Below, piece by piece: positions 30,543 through 39,234 of a DNA stretch of 64,000 nucleotides. Both the position numbers and the translations under genes were made by a program. The first letter of the stretch is position 1, and each line of letters starts with the position of its first letter. The notes under the pieces are model-generated. The model did not search any database. It was not told where the DNA came from and saw only the letters and a list, made by a program, of their open reading frames with translations. Origin of the DNA: Burkholderiales bacterium (GTDB lineage: Bacteria > Pseudomonadota > Gammaproteobacteria > Burkholderiales > Casimicrobiaceae); assembly GCA_025354165.1 (NCBI GenBank), contig JANXNI010000049.1:1-64000 (forward strand), written 5' to 3'.

Positions 30543-32846
30543 ATGAAAACCAACCATCGCAGCAGCGTTGCGCAATTACTTGCGACCACCGCGTCGATGC
30601 TGCCTTGCTCTCGCGCTCACTCGCGCTTGAGTGCGTTCGCAAATTGCCTTCGCGACAAAGCAATGCGCGCCGCAAGCCTTGCTAGCAAACTGCTCGCACT
30701 GTGCCTTTTTGCACTGCCGCTTGTCGCTCACGCGATAACGCAGGTGGGGGCAGCGGTGAGCTTTTTCGGTGCGACCTCCTCGCCGAACGGCTCCTCCACA
30801 GGAATTGCAACCCTGCCCAGCGTCACGGTCGTCGGCCTCTATTCCCGCCTTCTGGTGGTCACGGCATCAAGCACGACGTTCCAGAACGTCGCGGCAGTCA
30901 GTTTCGGCACCCTCCCGATGACGAAGGCGGTTCAAGTAGGCGACTCCCAGTCCGCAGACTCGATCTGGGTGTTGCCGCTGGGTTTTGGCGACGCCGTTAC
31001 CGCCAACGTGGTCGCCACTTTCGACACGCCGCCGTCGGGAGGGGTGACGTCAATGGCCTATCTTTCGGCGGTCTCTTTTTACGGCGTCGATCAAACCACG
31101 CCGACGAGCAGCCCCATGGTCGCGGCGAACCTTGCTCCCGACGGCAATGCGGCGTCGACCCTGACTGTCGCCAGCGCAGTGGGCGATCTGGTTTATGACG
31201 TCATCGATTCTTACAGCACGCTCACGGCGGGCCCGACGATCAATGCTGGGACCGGACAAACTGTCGTGGCCAGCAAAAACGGAACGTTAAGCTTTGGCAC
31301 GATCGGATACCGCAATAGCTCAAAGCCTGGAGCGCCCTCGGTAGTCATGAGCTGGACCTCAAACGCGATTTCGGCGACTCACGCCGCCATCAACATCCGG
31401 CAAGCCCCCCCCGCCGACCTCACTGTCACAAAAACCGTTCAGGGCAGCGGTCCTTTCGTTCGGGGCGGTTATGTCACTTTCAATCTGACGGCTAACAATA
31501 TTTCTTCGAGCACGCCTGCAGGCGGCGTCACGCTGACGGATACAGTGCCGGCCGGCCTTATTTTTGCAACCGCTTCCGGCACTGGCTGGACGTGCTCTCC
31601 TGCGGCGGGCCCTTTTGTGTCCTGCAATTACGACAACTTCCAGATTATCAACCCCAATGCAAGTTCAACGCCGCTCACTGTTGTGGCGTCCATCCTGCTG
31701 GACGCACCTGCCTCGATCACCAATACCGCCGTCGTATCCGGCGGCGGTGAATCCAACACCTCCAATAACACCGGTTCCGTGACGATCAACGTGGTTCCTC
31801 CGGCCGATTTGACACTGACCAAAGTCGCCAACGGCGCGTTCAAATTTGGCGGCTCCGCCAGCTATACCGTCACCGTGACCAACAACGGCGGCGCAACAAC
31901 CACCAGCGGCTACAGCGTGACCGACACTATGCCCAGCGGCCTGACGGCAGGTACCGTAACCAGCCCCGACGCTGGATGGAATTGCGCCGCCTCCACCAGC
32001 ACGGTTGTCAATTGCAGCCGCAGCACGGCGCTTGGCGTGGGCGCGTCCACGACGCTCAACATTCCCGTAACCATTGCCGCGAACGCACCGGCGTCGATCA
32101 CCAACACGGCAAGCGTGTCCGGAGGTGGCGAGGCCATCACTAACAACAACTCCGGCTCCTCGACGGTGACCGTAACGGCCCCCGCGAATTACGCGCTCAC
32201 CGTCACGGTTACCGGCGGCACGTGGGGCAGCGTCGTCTCGTCGCCCGCGGGCATTAACTGTCCCGGCACCTGCTCAGCCAACTTTGTTGAAGGCAAGGAC
32301 GTGACACTCACCCGTCAAGTCAACTCAGCGACGGAGGGCGAATTCGTCGGCTGGACCGATCCGTCCACCTGCGCAAGCGTAGCCAACGGCACCAGCTCAA
32401 CCTGCACAGTGACGATGAGTGCCGCGAAAACGGCGGCCGCACGCTTTACGGTGACCTGCCGACTCGATGCGGATGGGGACAACGCGGTGCGTCCGGACAC
32501 GGACGTTTTGATGATCACCAGGCGCATCCTGGGCATGACCGGCGCGTCTGTCATCACGGGCGCGTCCAATACGCTGGGTACGCGCGCGACTGAAGCAGCG
32601 ATTAACGCCTACATCACGCCGCGAATCGCCGAGAACCGGTTTGATGTCAATCTTGATGGCGTCACCGATTGGCGCGATGCCGCGATTCTGTTGCGTGCGT
32701 TCAGTGGGTTCACTGGCACGGCAGTCACTCAGGGCCTGATCACGTTGGGATCACAGCGCCAGTTCTGGGATACGGCCACGCCCAGCGGAGCTGCCGATGG
32801 AATCAAGCAGTACCTGAACAATCGCTGCGCAGTGGCGATTCCGTGA
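30543..32846 (+). CDS. secreted DUF11-repeat protein with dockerin-like C-terminus
   Basis: A 767-residue protein. A second in-frame ATG at 30663 gives a standard signal peptide (ASKLLALCLFALPLVAHA); the first ATG has the better ribosome-binding site and would add 40 residues. After an unassigned domain come two DUF11 units (starts ADLTVTKTV and ADLTLTKVA, each ending SGGGE..NNN/SNNT), a bacterial repeat with Cys pairs (GINCPGTCSANF, GWTDPSTC) and a C-terminal module CRLDADGD..TD..MITRRILGM with a second EF-hand-like loop FDVNLDGVTDWRDA, ending YLNNRCAVAIP. The module recurs in the delta-60 protein at 41.9 kb. The role is probably at the cell surface. Confidence 0.82.
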   Translation: MKTNHRSSVAQLLATTASMLPCSRAHSRLSAFANCLRDKAMRAASLASKLLALCLFALPLVAHAITQVGAAVSFFGATSSPNGSSTGIATLPSVTVVGLYSRLLVVTASSTTFQNVAAVSFGTLPMTKAVQVGDSQSADSIWVLPLGFGDAVTANVVATFDTPPSGGVTSMAYLSAVSFYGVDQTTPTSSPMVAANLAPDGNAASTLTVASAVGDLVYDVIDSYSTLTAGPTINAGTGQTVVASKNGTLSFGTIGYRNSSKPGAPSVVMSWTSNAISATHAAINIRQAPPADLTVTKTVQGSGPFVRGGYVTFNLTANNISSSTPAGGVTLTDTVPAGLIFATASGTGWTCSPAAGPFVSCNYDNFQIINPNASSTPLTVVASILLDAPASITNTAVVSGGGESNTSNNTGSVTINVVPPADLTLTKVANGAFKFGGSASYTVTVTNNGGATTTSGYSVTDTMPSGLTAGTVTSPDAGWNCAASTSTVVNCSRSTALGVGASTTLNIPVTIAANAPASITNTASVSGGGEAITNNNSGSSTVTVTAPANYALTVTVTGGTWGSVVSSPAGINCPGTCSANFVEGKDVTLTRQVNSATEGEFVGWTDPSTCASVANGTSSTCTVTMSAAKTAAARFTVTCRLDADGDNAVRPDTDVLMITRRILGMTGASVITGASNTLGTRATEAAINAYITPRIAENRFDVNLDGVTDWRDAAILLRAFSGFTGTAVTQGLITLGSQRQFWDTATPSGAADGIKQYLNNRCAVAIP

Positions 32847-32885
32847 ACGCAATTTAGTCAGGATGGGCAACACGCCCGGTAGGCC

Positions 32886-33446
32886 ATGTGGAAACGTCGC
32901 GTTCTAATCAGCTTTGTACTGCTCGGCGCATTGGGCGCGGGAGGCTGGTTGCTGTTCCAGCGGTACGGCTCCAATCTCGCGATTGAACTCACCGAGCGTG
33001 ACCTTCAAACGCGGCTTGCAACTTATTTTCCGGTTCAAAATTGCGGACTGATCATCGTCTGCCTCGACGTCGCCTCACCGCAGGTCAAATTGACCGAGGG
33101 CTCCGACCGCATCGCGCTATCCACCGATTTATCCGCCACGCTCGGCCAGCGTCGCTATCCCGGCTCACTGGCATTTTCAGGAAAGGTTCGCTACGTCGCG
33201 CAAGATGGCGATTTTTTCCTCGACGACATCGTGATTGACCGCTTCGAGCTCGCCGGAATTCCGATTCATTACACAGAACTTCTGCGCAGTCGCGGCCCCG
33301 GCTTGTTGCGCGGCGTGCTCTCAACGCGACCGATCTACTCGCTCAAGGGCAACACCCTGCAACAACGCCTGGCCCGCCTAGCTGTACGGGACGTGCGCGT
33401 CGTCAATGGCAAGCTACGAGTTTCGATGGTCAGCCCGACGCAGTAG
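32886..33446 (+). CDS. DUF1439 (YceB-like) periplasmic protein
   Basis: A 186-residue protein with one N-terminal hydrophobic segment (about 5-24) and the soluble domain of the YceB/DUF1439 type, including the pattern LTERDLQTRLATYFPVQ and a late LKGNTLQQRLARLAVRDVRVVNGKLRV. No cysteine lipobox is evident, so it is probably anchored by the signal segment or secreted. The function of the family is unclear. It lies 39 bp downstream of the DUF11-repeat gene, in the same direction. Confidence 0.78.
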   Translation: MWKRRVLISFVLLGALGAGGWLLFQRYGSNLAIELTERDLQTRLATYFPVQNCGLIIVCLDVASPQVKLTEGSDRIALSTDLSATLGQRRYPGSLAFSGKVRYVAQDGDFFLDDIVIDRFELAGIPIHYTELLRSRGPGLLRGVLSTRPIYSLKGNTLQQRLARLAVRDVRVVNGKLRVSMVSPTQ

Positions 33447-33483
33447 GCCTACTACCTCGTATTCGCTTTTGCCCTGTGCGGAG

Positions 33484-33685
33484 ATCGGCCCCCTCTCCCC
33501 CTGCGGGGTGGAGGCGGGGTTTTGGATTGCATGCAATCCGCCGCCGGAACGGCGAGCGCATGCTTGCGCGAGTGCGGCCTGCAAGGCAGGGTTGGGGTGA
33601 GGGGTAAGCGTGATGAGAAACGTCAACGACTAGCGCGTAAGCCACCACCCCCTCACCCTAGCCCTCTCCCGCGCGGGGAGAGGGA
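33484..33685. repeat. GC-rich inverted repeats between the YceB-like and reductase genes
   Basis: Two hairpins of the CCCTCTCC type (one around 33487-33510, and GCCCTCTCCCGCGCGGGGAG, 33661-33680) bracket about 130 bp. The GGTTGGGGTGAGGGGTAAGC strand at 33588-33607 is largely complementary to TAAGCCACCACCCCCTCACC (33639-33658). Sequences of this form are dispersed in many proteobacterial genomes, commonly between genes. They explain most of the gene-free stretch 33447-33756; the rest shows only the reductase's AAAGGCGG site. Confidence 0.6.
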
Positions 33686-33756
33686 ACAGAACCGACGGCA
33701 CCGGATTAACATCCCCCATCAATTTGAATAACGAACAACTCAAAGGCGGACTCACC

Positions 33757-34809
33757 ATGACCAATCTCTCCACCCTAACCAACCACCAAATCCGCCTCGC
33801 CGCCCGCCCGATGGGCCTGCCCAAGCGTGACGGCTGGAGCTTCACTGAGGAGCCCGTCACCGAGCCCGCCGCTGGCGGCATCGTGGTCAAAACGCTCTCG
33901 CTCTCGCTCGACCCCGCCATGCGCGGCTGGATGAACGAGGGCAAGAGCTACATCCCGCCGGTTGGCATCGGTGAGGTCATGCGCGCTGGCGGCATCGGCA
34001 AAGTTATCGCGTCGGCCAACCCGAAATTCGCCGTCGGCGACACCGTCACTGGCCCGCTCGGCGTGCAGGAATACGCGTCGTTTGACGAAGTCGGCATCAA
34101 GCGCGGCGGCGTCAGCAAAATCGACCTCCACGTCGGCAGTATTAACCAGTGGCTCAACGTGCTCGGCATGCCCGGCATGACCGGCTACTTCGGTCTCATG
34201 GACGTCGGCCAGCCCGGCCTGACCAAGGCTGGCGAAACCGTCGTCGTCTCCGGCGCAGCGGGTGCGGTGGGCCAAACCGTCGGCCAGCTCGCCAAGATCA
34301 AAGGCTGCCGCGTCGTCGGCATCGCGGGCGGCAAAGCGAAGTGCGACTGGGTGGTCAATGAATTGGGCTTCGACGCCTGCATCGACTACAAAGCCTCACC
34401 CTCTTCCGTTAAAGACGGCCTCAAGGAACACTGCCCGAACGGCGTCGACATTTACTTCGACAACGTCGGCGGCGAAATCCTCGACACCGTGCTCACCCGC
34501 ATCAACAAAAAAGCCCGCATCATCATCTGCGGCGCCATCAGCCAGTACAACAACACGACAGCAGTCCAAGGCCCAAAAAACTACCTATCGCTACTCGTCA
34601 ACCGCGCCCGCATGGAAGGCATTGTCGTCTTCGACTACGCCGACCGCTACAGCATCGCCATCGCAGAAATGGCCGGGTATTTGCGCGAGGGAAAAATGAA
34701 ATCGAAGGAAGATGTCGTCGTCGGACTCGACACGTTCCCCGAATCGCTGCTCAAGCTTTTTAATGGCGAGAATTTTGGGAAATTGGTTTTGCAGGTGGCG
34801 GGGGTTTAG
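33757..34809 (+). CDS. NADP-dependent zinc-free medium-chain reductase
   Basis: A 350-residue member of the CurA/prostaglandin-reductase branch of the MDR superfamily. The N-terminal half has SLDPAMRGWM; the Rossmann fold has VVSGAAGAVGQTVGQLAKIKG (about 155-175) and VDIYFDNVGGEILD. No structural zinc cysteines are seen. Enzymes of this branch reduce alkenal or enone double bonds with NADPH. ATG 33757, behind AAAGGCGG, is preferred over the ATG 33 bases upstream. Confidence 0.87.
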   Translation: MTNLSTLTNHQIRLAARPMGLPKRDGWSFTEEPVTEPAAGGIVVKTLSLSLDPAMRGWMNEGKSYIPPVGIGEVMRAGGIGKVIASANPKFAVGDTVTGPLGVQEYASFDEVGIKRGGVSKIDLHVGSINQWLNVLGMPGMTGYFGLMDVGQPGLTKAGETVVVSGAAGAVGQTVGQLAKIKGCRVVGIAGGKAKCDWVVNELGFDACIDYKASPSSVKDGLKEHCPNGVDIYFDNVGGEILDTVLTRINKKARIIICGAISQYNNTTAVQGPKNYLSLLVNRARMEGIVVFDYADRYSIAIAEMAGYLREGKMKSKEDVVVGLDTFPESLLKLFNGENFGKLVLQVAGV

Positions 34810-34996
34810 GCAAATTTACTCCGCTTGAAATTGAAATGCCTTCCAACTACTGAGCGCCAGGAGCAAAGCTCTTTTGCAAGCGTCACGGGCACATCTGCCG
34901 TCGCGTGAATATTGTCGCGCGACTGGCTTGTTATGATCTTCCGCACGTCAGTGATACAGCTCAATTTAGTAATTTTCGATTTTTTTACGAGACAAC

Positions 34997-35452
34997 ATGA
35001 AGATTTTAGGGATTCGCACCGCACCAAAACAGGTTCGATACGCGCTTGTGGAATACGACGGCACGACGTGTACCCTGCAAAATGCCAGTACCGAGAACAT
35101 ACTCAAGATACCGGCCGCTATTACGCGTTCGGAGGAGCAACTGTACTGGGTTAAAAATGAGCTGTCACGGATACTTCGTCAGAATCCGGATGTGTCTATC
35201 GTCGCGTTAAAGGCACCAGAATTTACAGGCCGACAGAATAGCTCTTCGAGGGTCGGCGACTATCTTGATGCGATGGTTCTGCTCGCCGCAGCGGAAGCAG
35301 GAAAAACGATCGTGACCAAGATTTACTCTCAAATGTCTACAAAGCGCAGTGAAGTTGAAACGCATGCAGAACATCGAGTGGGTAAAACTTCGAACGGTTG
35401 GAACCCTCAGATGGCAGATGCTGTAGCAGTTGCGTGGACGGCACGGCAATGA
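34997..35452 (+). CDS. RNase-H/RuvC-fold-like protein, partner of the adjacent kinase
   Basis: A 151-residue protein. The layout resembles the RuvC/DUF3010 fold: a first strand KILGIRTAPKQVRYALVEYD, a central VSIVALKAPEF and a C-terminal NPQMADAVAVAW helix with a conserved-looking Asp. The usual first catalytic Asp (GID) is GIR here, so nuclease activity may be lost or altered. Its TGA overlaps the kinase ATG (ATGA). Base composition here looks more AT-rich than in the flanks. The assignment is by pattern only. Confidence 0.65.
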   Translation: MKILGIRTAPKQVRYALVEYDGTTCTLQNASTENILKIPAAITRSEEQLYWVKNELSRILRQNPDVSIVALKAPEFTGRQNSSSRVGDYLDAMVLLAAAEAGKTIVTKIYSQMSTKRSEVETHAEHRVGKTSNGWNPQMADAVAVAWTARQ

Positions 35453-36510
35453 TATTTGTTGCCGGGATGGAGCTTTACAAGTACACCCTCAAACACAGAA
35501 TTGGGGGCGGGAATTTCGGCGAAGTTTGGCTCGCACATGATGAGGCGGTAAACGCTGACATAGCGGTAAAACTCTTAGGGGACCATCTCGCGTCAGCGAC
35601 TGCTAATCTCAAGGAAGCGCAGATGGGGAATTGCCTCACGCACGCCAACGTCGTCAAAATACATTACGCAGACGTGGTTCACGTAGCTGGAACGAACATC
35701 GTCGTTATCGCTATGGACTATCAAGCAAACGGATCGATCGTCAAGCTAGTCAATTCTGGAAATTTTATAGTCGCACCGCGAGCTATATCACTAACAATTG
35801 ATGTTTTGCGCGGACTTGAATATCTGCATGAGCAGAGCATTTTTCACAATGACATTAAGCCTTCAAACATCCTGTTGGGTACGAAGAACGAAGCTCTTTT
35901 AACCGACTATGGCATTTCCTGTTCGTCACCGGGTCTTTTACCGACAGCGGCGCCGAACGCATACGTGCTCCATCGAGCCCCCGAAACCACCGCTAGCAAC
36001 TCCATATCGGTGACGACGGACATTTATCAGGTTGGGCTCACGTTATTCCGTTTGTTAAACGGTCTCGGCACAATCGACAATTTGCTCTCTAAGGTGGGAT
36101 TTACGGAGTTTGAAAAGCTTAAGACACAGGGCAAGGTTCCCCCTATCGGAGACTTCCTGCCCTTTGTCGAGCCAACCTTGATGCAAATAATAAGAACGGC
36201 AACCGACCAAGACCCAACACGCCGATTTCAATCTGCGCTTGAGATGCGCCGAGCGATGGAGAAGATCCCCAAATTTGGCCACTGGGACATGGACTCAACT
36301 GGTGCTTTATTTGGAACCTTGGGGCGAAATCGATATACATACTCGATCACCAAATCGAAAGCGGGCTACGTGTTTACGGCGCAGAGGGAGAATTTAGACA
36401 CTGGCCGTCAAACCAAGATATCCAAGTTCACTGCACGATTAGCTCTCGAAAGCGAATGCAACAAGCTAAAGAAACAATTAATGCTCGCAGTTGTAAAAGG
36501 CGAACTCTGA
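35449..36510 (+). CDS. Ser/Thr protein kinase with atypical catalytic motifs
   Basis: A 353-residue kinase: glycine loop IGGGNFGEVWLA (about residues 17-28), invariant Lys in ADIAVKLLG, catalytic loop HNDIKPSNILL and metal motif TDYG in place of DFG. HND replaces HRD, so it is a non-RD kinase. An APE-like RAPE follows in the activation segment. The last 70 residues (after IPKFGHWDMD) form a separate domain with no membrane segment, unlike PASTA kinases. The ATG at 35449 overlaps the stop of the RuvC-like gene. The two-gene unit stands alone and looks horizontally acquired; targets are unknown. Confidence 0.85.
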   Translation: MIFVAGMELYKYTLKHRIGGGNFGEVWLAHDEAVNADIAVKLLGDHLASATANLKEAQMGNCLTHANVVKIHYADVVHVAGTNIVVIAMDYQANGSIVKLVNSGNFIVAPRAISLTIDVLRGLEYLHEQSIFHNDIKPSNILLGTKNEALLTDYGISCSSPGLLPTAAPNAYVLHRAPETTASNSISVTTDIYQVGLTLFRLLNGLGTIDNLLSKVGFTEFEKLKTQGKVPPIGDFLPFVEPTLMQIIRTATDQDPTRRFQSALEMRRAMEKIPKFGHWDMDSTGALFGTLGRNRYTYSITKSKAGYVFTAQRENLDTGRQTKISKFTARLALESECNKLKKQLMLAVVKGEL

Positions 36511-36607
36511 AGGCAAACGGTGTAGGACAGAATTTTCTTGGAAATTTCGCTCTATTCCGGGCTAGCTCACCGCACGCGCCCCCGAAGTCAAACGACAGTA
36601 AAGGAAA

Positions 36608-36787
36608 TGTAAAGCCACAAATTCATCTGAACTCAGACATGGGCGAGGTTTCGGTCACTGACTCATTGGCGACGGCGTGCACGACGAGATCATGCCGCCG
36701 ATCATTTCCGCCAACATCGCCACGGGCTTTCACGCGGGCCACCCGAACACGATGCACCGCATGCTCGGGCTGGCGGCCAAACATAAT
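36608..36787 (+). pseudogene. pxpA: decayed 5' fragment of pxpA
   Basis: About 60 codons match the start of the intact pxpA at 39231: ATCTGAACTCAGACATGGGC at the front, GACGAGATCATGCCGC and GGCTTTCACGCGGGC later. The fragment has a 1-bp deletion after GACATGGGCGA and then TGG changed to TGA, followed by an intact reading in another frame; similarity ends near AAACATAAT. It is not translatable. It is an old partial duplication or the remnant of a second copy, 2.4 kb before the intact gene and in the same direction. Confidence 0.85.
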
Positions 36788-36965
36788 CATGACCACCGTC
36801 GAATTTAGTTTCGCTGCGCACACCGCCCGTCTGGGCTTGATTGGACTGATCCGCATGTCCGGGCTGTGGTGTCATCCTTGCCCTACAAAACCTTGAGAAT
36901 TTTGCGCCTATCGCGGTTGCGTCGAGCTTTTTACGATACAGGTTCTTATCAGCAGGAGAACCCAC

Positions 36966-37394
36966 ATGACCGCAACCGCGATTGACACATTGCACGACAT
37001 CCATACTGCGACCAACGACGTTTTAAAGGGGTACCGCGAGATGTTGGAGCGAGCCAAGGCTGACGTTCAGCCAACGATTCGTAGCCTCACCGATATGCAC
37101 GAACGGCACGCAGCCGAACAAGAGGCTGAGCTCAACCGTCTGCGAGATGCAAACAAGGACGACTCATCGCTGCAGGGCACCGTGAACAAAGTTGTGGTGA
37201 TATTGCGCGACTGGATTTCGAATGTGGATCGCGACGTGTTGCCCGCAGTGCGAGACGGCGAGGAATCGTTACGCGATCAATACAACAAAGCGCTCGAGCA
37301 CGAGGAAGTTGCAGCCGCCCCGGGCGTTGGACTCTTGTTGAGGGCGCAAAGAGAACAAATCAGTGATGCCATCGCCGGCTTGCCAAAGGGGTAA
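36966..37394 (+). CDS. DUF2383 (PA2169-type) four-helix protein
   Basis: A 142-residue, highly charged helical protein with the DUF2383 pattern: AIDTLHDIHTATNDVLKGYREMLERA at the N-terminus and WISNVDRDVLPAVRDGEESLRDQYNKAL near the C-terminus (given in pieces). The family is ferritin-like in fold, often found in proteobacteria and tied to stress responses, without a proven activity. It has a CAGGAG ribosome-binding site about 10 nt before the ATG. No co-transcribed neighbour is evident. Confidence 0.75.
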   Translation: MTATAIDTLHDIHTATNDVLKGYREMLERAKADVQPTIRSLTDMHERHAAEQEAELNRLRDANKDDSSLQGTVNKVVVILRDWISNVDRDVLPAVRDGEESLRDQYNKALEHEEVAAAPGVGLLLRAQREQISDAIAGLPKG

Positions 37395-37510
37395 AGCATG
37401 AGTGACCGGAATGGACGGTGTGAGACGCAATTCAGTCTGCACATAAATGGGGTTACATAAATGGTTTCAGTCACCATTGGTTCCCTTAAGGCATTACAGT
37501 AGCCAGGGCC

Positions 37511-38575
37511 TCACTTAACATCGACCCACGGTAGCCCGAGCGCGCCGTTACCCACAAAAAGCGTCGCATCGGGAGAGGCGACGCCACGCCAACGATTACT
37601 AAGCTGTTCGTGCTTCCACCACGGGATAGGCAGAGCTCGCGAATATCCCTCCAGCGGCGCAGAACTTCGGACATAGCCGAGCCAGTGCTGCGTATCGGAC
37701 ATCCTACCGCTACCGCGAGTCGAGTACAGTCGCGCGCCGTTTGCGATCACAACTGTCGGGCGGCTGAAGTCTAGGTTTACATTGACAGTGCGAACTGCGA
37801 CAGTCGTTGCAAGGAAAACAGCCGGCAAACCGACCAACACAAGCTCAATCAAAAGGCGATGGCGTACGGAGCTGCGTGAAATGCGCCAATACGCCCAAAC
37901 CAGAAAAAAAGCGTATACGACACACGAAATGATGCCGCTCAGTCGATATAAGGCCCATTCGTCGATCACTTGCGCTGTCGCGAAGATGTTTAGTGTCAAT
38001 ATCGCCACAAGCGCCGTGATCAAAAATCCGAACATCGTCCGCCGAACCCGATTGACTTCAAGAAAACCTGTTTCAGACGCGGGGCGAGTGTCTACCGCGA
38101 GCTGACGTAGACCTGCTAGAAACGGTGCCAGGCTGCGGTCGACGGCGCCGGGCAACTCCGCCGTCGATGCGGAAACTTTTGCATCCGCGAGAATTCGAAG
38201 CGTTCCGCCATCGCAGTCCATTCGCGAGAAAGTTGCACCGTGTGCTGCCATCCGGGCGGTTAACTCTTTCAACGACTCGCGCCATTGTGGATATTTCTGC
38301 AAAGCGTTCAAAAAAGTACGAGAGTCGCTGTCGACGAAAAAGATACGATCAAATCGGTCGTCGTTAAATTGCACTTCTTTCGTCAAGCCGATCGCTTTTG
38401 ACCACCGATCAAAGCGTCCTTCACGCCGTAGCGTGAAGTTCAAGTGGAGCGGGGCAAAGAATGCGAACGCGGCACCACAAACGTCGCCAGACCGCGTCTT
38501 GATAACTTCGAACTGACAGCGATCCACGTCGGCTTCGGTCATTCGCAGTGGAAAGTGCTCGTCGTCTGTTTTCAC
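37511..38575 (-). CDS. unknown membrane protein with N-terminal soluble domain
   Basis: A 354-residue protein. About 180 soluble residues precede two or three hydrophobic segments (FGFLITALVAILTLNIFATA near 184-203, LSGIISCVVYAFFLVWAYW near 213-231 and LLIELVLVGLPAVFLATTV near 245-263). A C-terminal domain of about 90 residues follows (ANGARLYSTRGSG...). I recognise no family. The gene lies among accessory genes, and codon use looks ordinary. It converges with the DUF2383 gene. Confidence 0.6.
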   Translation of the reverse strand: MKTDDEHFPLRMTEADVDRCQFEVIKTRSGDVCGAAFAFFAPLHLNFTLRREGRFDRWSKAIGLTKEVQFNDDRFDRIFFVDSDSRTFLNALQKYPQWRESLKELTARMAAHGATFSRMDCDGGTLRILADAKVSASTAELPGAVDRSLAPFLAGLRQLAVDTRPASETGFLEVNRVRRTMFGFLITALVAILTLNIFATAQVIDEWALYRLSGIISCVVYAFFLVWAYWRISRSSVRHRLLIELVLVGLPAVFLATTVAVRTVNVNLDFSRPTVVIANGARLYSTRGSGRMSDTQHWLGYVRSSAPLEGYSRALPIPWWKHEQLSNRWRGVASPDATLFVGNGALGLPWVDVK

Positions 38576-38901
38576 ATTGATTTAGTTGGTTTGTGAGGGG
38601 GAAACAAGAAGGCGGAAATCAGAAAAATGGTTCGAAGAATCTGTGAGCAAAACAGTTTGCTTTGACTGAACAGGCATCGACGTAGCCGACCAACGGATTG
38701 GCACCTTCAAAGACGGATTTCAGTGCATTGCTGCGACAGTACGTTCGAGGCTGTGAAATTTCCACTTCACTGCTGGAGGGATCATTTCGCGCGCGACGAA
38801 CCCGCATTGCTGGTCATCGCTCGCAATATTGCAACTGAGCATCTCGATTGCGCGCCGCGCACTTATCGCCGGTACGAATTCGGTCATGGTACAAGAGCAA
38901 C
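38576..38901. other. gene-free stretch before the orphan antidote gene
   Basis: 326 bp of lower GC content with no convincing reading frame. Addiction-module antidotes of this type normally follow a RelE-like toxin gene; I looked for one here in all frames and saw none. The stretch may hold the remains of a lost toxin and the promoter of the antidote-pxpA pair. Confidence 0.5.
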
Positions 38902-39234
38902 ATGGCCAAATCCATTTCAGTAGCGGCAGGCACTCCGGCACAAGCCAAAACAAAAACGGTGCCCTACGACGTATCAGAGCAATTGCGGACACCCGAAGAA
39001 ATGGCTGCGTACCTCGACGCTTGGCTCGTGGAAGCGCCCGATGACGCAGTAGGCATCGCCCACGCGCTCGGAGACATTGCGCGCGCAAAAGGTATGTCGC
39101 AGGTGGCACGGGACGCCGGTCTTAGCCGCGAGAGCCGCTACAAAGCGCTCAGCGAAAACGGCAATCCCAGTTTTGCCACGGTACTGAAAGTTGCCAAAGC
39201 GCTGGGCGTACAGTTGCATGCAGAGGTGATATGA
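38902..39234 (+). CDS. addiction-module antidote protein (HigA/XRE type), orphan
   Basis: A 110-residue DNA-binding protein. The N-terminal part contains the antidote signature ([24 protein letters not shown]) and the C-terminal half the [47 protein letters not shown]. Proteins of this kind neutralise a RelE-like killer encoded just upstream and repress the pair. No killer gene is visible. Its TGA overlaps the pxpA ATG (ATGA), so it is translated together with pxpA. It may now regulate pxpA alone. Confidence 0.8.
   Translation: MAKSISVAAGTPAQAKTKTVPYDVSEQLRTPEEMAAYLDAWLVEAPDDAVGIAHALGDIARAKGMSQVARDAGLSRESRYKALSENGNPSFATVLKVAKALGVQLHAEVI

Noticed and set aside
36787-36965. Continuation of the pxpA fragment toward the DUF2383 gene
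   Set aside because: After AAACATAAT the sequence no longer matches pxpA in any frame that I can follow by eye.
38576-38901. A toxin gene partnering the antidote
   Set aside because: All frames in this stretch were read; none has the RelE/HigB-like residue pattern or a full-length frame.
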